Source: Prevotella denticola (GTDB lineage: Bacteria; Bacteroidota; Bacteroidia; Bacteroidales; Bacteroidaceae). Taken from it: 64,000 bases of DNA. The notes beneath the pieces were generated by a model. It made no database searches and was not told the origin of the DNA. It worked only from the letters and a program-made list of their open reading frames with translations. This document shows, one piece after another, positions 62,571 through 64,000 of this stretch. The translations under genes were made by a program, and so were the position numbers. The stretch lies in contig NZ_UGTM01000002.1 of NCBI RefSeq assembly GCF_900454835.1, forward strand, positions 744,001 through 808,000, in the 5' to 3' direction. The stretch's first letter is position 1. Each line of letters begins with the position of its first letter.

Positions 62571-63339
62571 GATAAACAATATACGATTAACAAAGTCTGT
62601 ATTTGTATGCAAAACGGTATTGCAGGTATAACCTGCTTTATTTTGTGTTTGTGTTGTTGTTATCCCTCGATGTGAATCGGGGGATAATTTTTGGTCCTTC
62701 CGTTAAATGCGCAGACACCTTTCGTGTAGAACGTATAGCTTTAATGCGAAAGACAGACTTTTTACTGAGTCCATATATCTCCGTTTCCTGCACTTATGTT
62801 TATTGAATGTGCCGTCCGATAAAAGTTAAACCGCATGATTTCTCCATACATAGTCTCTTTTAAACAGACAATTCCGCATTCCTCTTGAAAAAGTAAGTCT
62901 CCCGATCAAGTTCTGCCGGCACAGCTCTTCTTCAGCTACACGCAGCTGCAGTTCCCGGCAATATTCTGCAAGGTACGGACCGTCGACACTGCTGGTGCTT
63001 ACCGACAACACAATATGCGACGGGCACCAACACATTTACAGGTAAGGCCGGTCTATGCCTGCCGCTACCATATATTGTAAGGCGGTGATGAGTGGTTAAT
63101 CACAGACACCGATGTTTACAAAAACAAGACAGCCATATTCAGGCAGGTTATGCCTCAATATGGCTGTTTTGTGTATGCTCCGGTTGAATGCGGTATAGCC
63201 AACCGTTCAGATAAGTCCTGTTACTATTGCCTGTACCCTTTGGATGAATGGGAATGTGAAACAGCAATGTGCTGATCAATATTCCCGGATGCCATCAACA
63301 ACGGATGTGACAGTCCTCTGCAGGAAGGCTATCTCCGGC
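62571..63339. other. Long gap between galE and the biotin carrier gene
   Basis: 769 bases without a supported gene. It contains the recurring hairpin at 63129-63167. A 69-residue minus-strand frame at 62826-63035 has unusual composition and is not supported. Confidence 0.6.
63129..63167. terminator. Recurring hairpin, second copy
   Basis: ACAGCCATATT pairs with AATATGGCTGT around an inner AGGCA/TGCCT stem; closely similar in sequence to 7176-7214. It lies between convergent galE and the biotin carrier gene. Confidence 0.65.
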
Positions 63340-63768
63340 TTATTCAATGACAACCAGCGGGTCGTCCTCAAGCACAGCCTGCCCAACCTTTACTGCAATT
63401 GCCGTTACCTTTCCGTCCTTCTCTGCTTCAATGCTGTTCTGCATCTTCATGGCTTCCAGAACGACGACAGTATCGCCCGCTTTCACATCCTGCCCGACAG
63501 TCACCTCTACAGATGTGATGGTTCCGGGCAGCGGGGCTTTGACAGCAGCAGAACTGTTGATGGCAGCAGCAGGAGCAGCCTCATCATTTTCCTCAGCAGC
63601 TGCAGGCTTGCCAAGTTCAACCTTCTTTTTCTCGGGTTCGGCAGCCTTCTCCATCTGCACACTGTACTGTTCGCCGTTGACAGTTACTTCAGCAACATTT
63701 TCGGCATTGATTTCACCAATCTCGACTTTATATTCTTTGCCGTCGATCGTATATTTGAATTCTTTCAT
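63340..63768 (-). CDS. Biotin carrier subunit of an acyl-CoA carboxylase/decarboxylase
   Basis: A 142-residue protein whose C-terminal ~70 residues form a biotinyl domain with the biotin-accepting Lys in VVLEAMKMQN (about 110). It is preceded by an N-terminal strand-rich part and an Ala/Pro/Glu-rich hinge. The context (carboxyltransferase end, then a small gene, then this) matches the propionyl-/methylmalonyl-CoA (de)carboxylase operon of Bacteroidetes, where the subunit shuttles CO2 on biotin; other biotin enzymes of this group cannot be excluded. Confidence 0.88.
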   Translation of the reverse strand: MKEFKYTIDGKEYKVEIGEINAENVAEVTVNGEQYSVQMEKAAEPEKKKVELGKPAAAEENDEAAPAAAINSSAAVKAPLPGTITSVEVTVGQDVKAGDTVVVLEAMKMQNSIEAEKDGKVTAIAVKVGQAVLEDDPLVVIE

Positions 63769-63778
63769 TTGATGTCTG

Positions 63779-63928
63779 TTATGGTTTCTTTGTCATTATC
63801 TCGAACTTGGCATCCCACATTGTCTGCTTCGGCAGAATGGTGATGATGCCCGGTTCGTTGTCGTGAACATTGTTTCCGGCAAACTCATAGAGTGCCATTG
63901 CAATCGCTGCATATACATTCTTGTTCAT
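63779..63928 (-). CDS. Small protein in the decarboxylase operon (49 aa)
   Basis: From the ATG at 63928, with AAGAAGGGGG as ribosome-binding site, the frame encodes 49 residues (MNKNVYAAIAMALYEFAG...). No membrane segment is present, so it is not a usual OadG gamma subunit. It begins 17 bases after the carboxyltransferase stop and ends 10 bases before the biotin carrier start, so it belongs to the same operon. Function unknown. Confidence 0.65.
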   Translation of the reverse strand: MNKNVYAAIAMALYEFAGNNVHDNEPGIITILPKQTMWDAKFEIMTKKP

Positions 63929-63945
63929 AGTCGCGGCCCCCTTCT

Positions 63946-64000
63946 TTACATTGGCATACATCCATGCTTCTTGGCCGGCAGGTCCTGCTTCTTATGCGCC
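63946..64000 (-). CDS. Carboxyltransferase subunit of acyl-CoA carboxylase, C-terminal end only
   Basis: Read from the right edge, the minus-strand frame gives AHKKQDLPAKKHGCMPM and a stop at 63946-63948. The Lys-Lys-His-Gly near the end is what I expect of the propionyl-CoA carboxylase beta/MmdA family, and the next genes fit that operon. Only 18 codons are visible. Confidence 0.6.
   Translation of the reverse strand, partial: AHKKQDLPAKKHGCMPM

Noticed and set aside
62826-63035. 69-codon minus-strand frame between galE and the biotin carrier
   Set aside because: Cys- and Arg-rich without a ribosome-binding site or recognisable family.

Overview
The window looks like a 64-kb piece of a Bacteroidales chromosome, most likely Prevotellaceae. 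Many intergenic regions carry the Bacteroidetes promoter -7 motif TAnnTTTG, and the housekeeping genes are of Bacteroidetes type: DUF4270 lipoprotein, DUF5687, DUF4301, a type IX secretion plug-domain protein (DUF5103), Rho with a long acidic insertion, and a short glycogen synthase. Both edges cut genes: a phosphohexomutase tail on the left and the tail of an acyl-CoA carboxylase carboxyltransferase on the right. I found no tRNA or rRNA gene.

Layout. 1-9.3 kb is core genome: phosphohexomutase, clpC, a glgA-DUF4270-small-protein operon, panCD and thrS. 9.4-28.5 kb is one CRISPR-Cas island. A 59-unit array (37-nt repeats) is read on the minus strand from a leader promoter at 14720-14728. It is split by an IS982-family element and contains a tandem duplication of four spacers. 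Next come cas2, a primase-polymerase-like gene, cas1, a small unnamed CRISPR protein, two CARF effectors (Csx2-like CARF-HEPN and Card1/Can2-like CARF-nuclease) and a seven-gene type III-D-like effector operon: cas6, cas10, cas7, csx10, fused cas7-cas7, a TIGR04423-like gene and a TIGR03986-like RAMP gene. Cas10 keeps the GGDD cyclase motif but has no HD nuclease domain. The predicted logic is that RNA recognition makes cyclic oligoadenylate, which fires two different nucleases; the small protein may tune or end the signal.

28.6-37.3 kb is a mobilizable element bounded by near-identical 28-bp sequences. It has an IntDOT-like tyrosine recombinase, a small DNA-binding protein, a primase-helicase flanked by a perfect 20-bp inverted repeat, a MobV relaxase, and two AT-rich C10-family (streptopain-like) lipoprotein proteases as cargo. 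It sits just upstream of the cas operon promoter.

38-64 kb is core genome again: ftsK-lolA-DUF5687, an RNase D-like exonuclease, rlmI-tilS, a minus-strand cluster (rsmG, MBL hydrolase, ruvC, secreted protein), an RsiV-like lipoprotein and a HAD phosphatase from divergent promoters, panB, an MFS carrier, a RelA-like enzyme whose hydrolase HD pair is lost, DUF4301, rho, the T9SS plug-domain protein, galE and a decarboxylase biotin carrier. Several repeat families lie in gaps between genes: a 22-nt tandem repeat at three loci, a 22-23-nt palindromic array upstream of rho, and a recurring hairpin at two loci.
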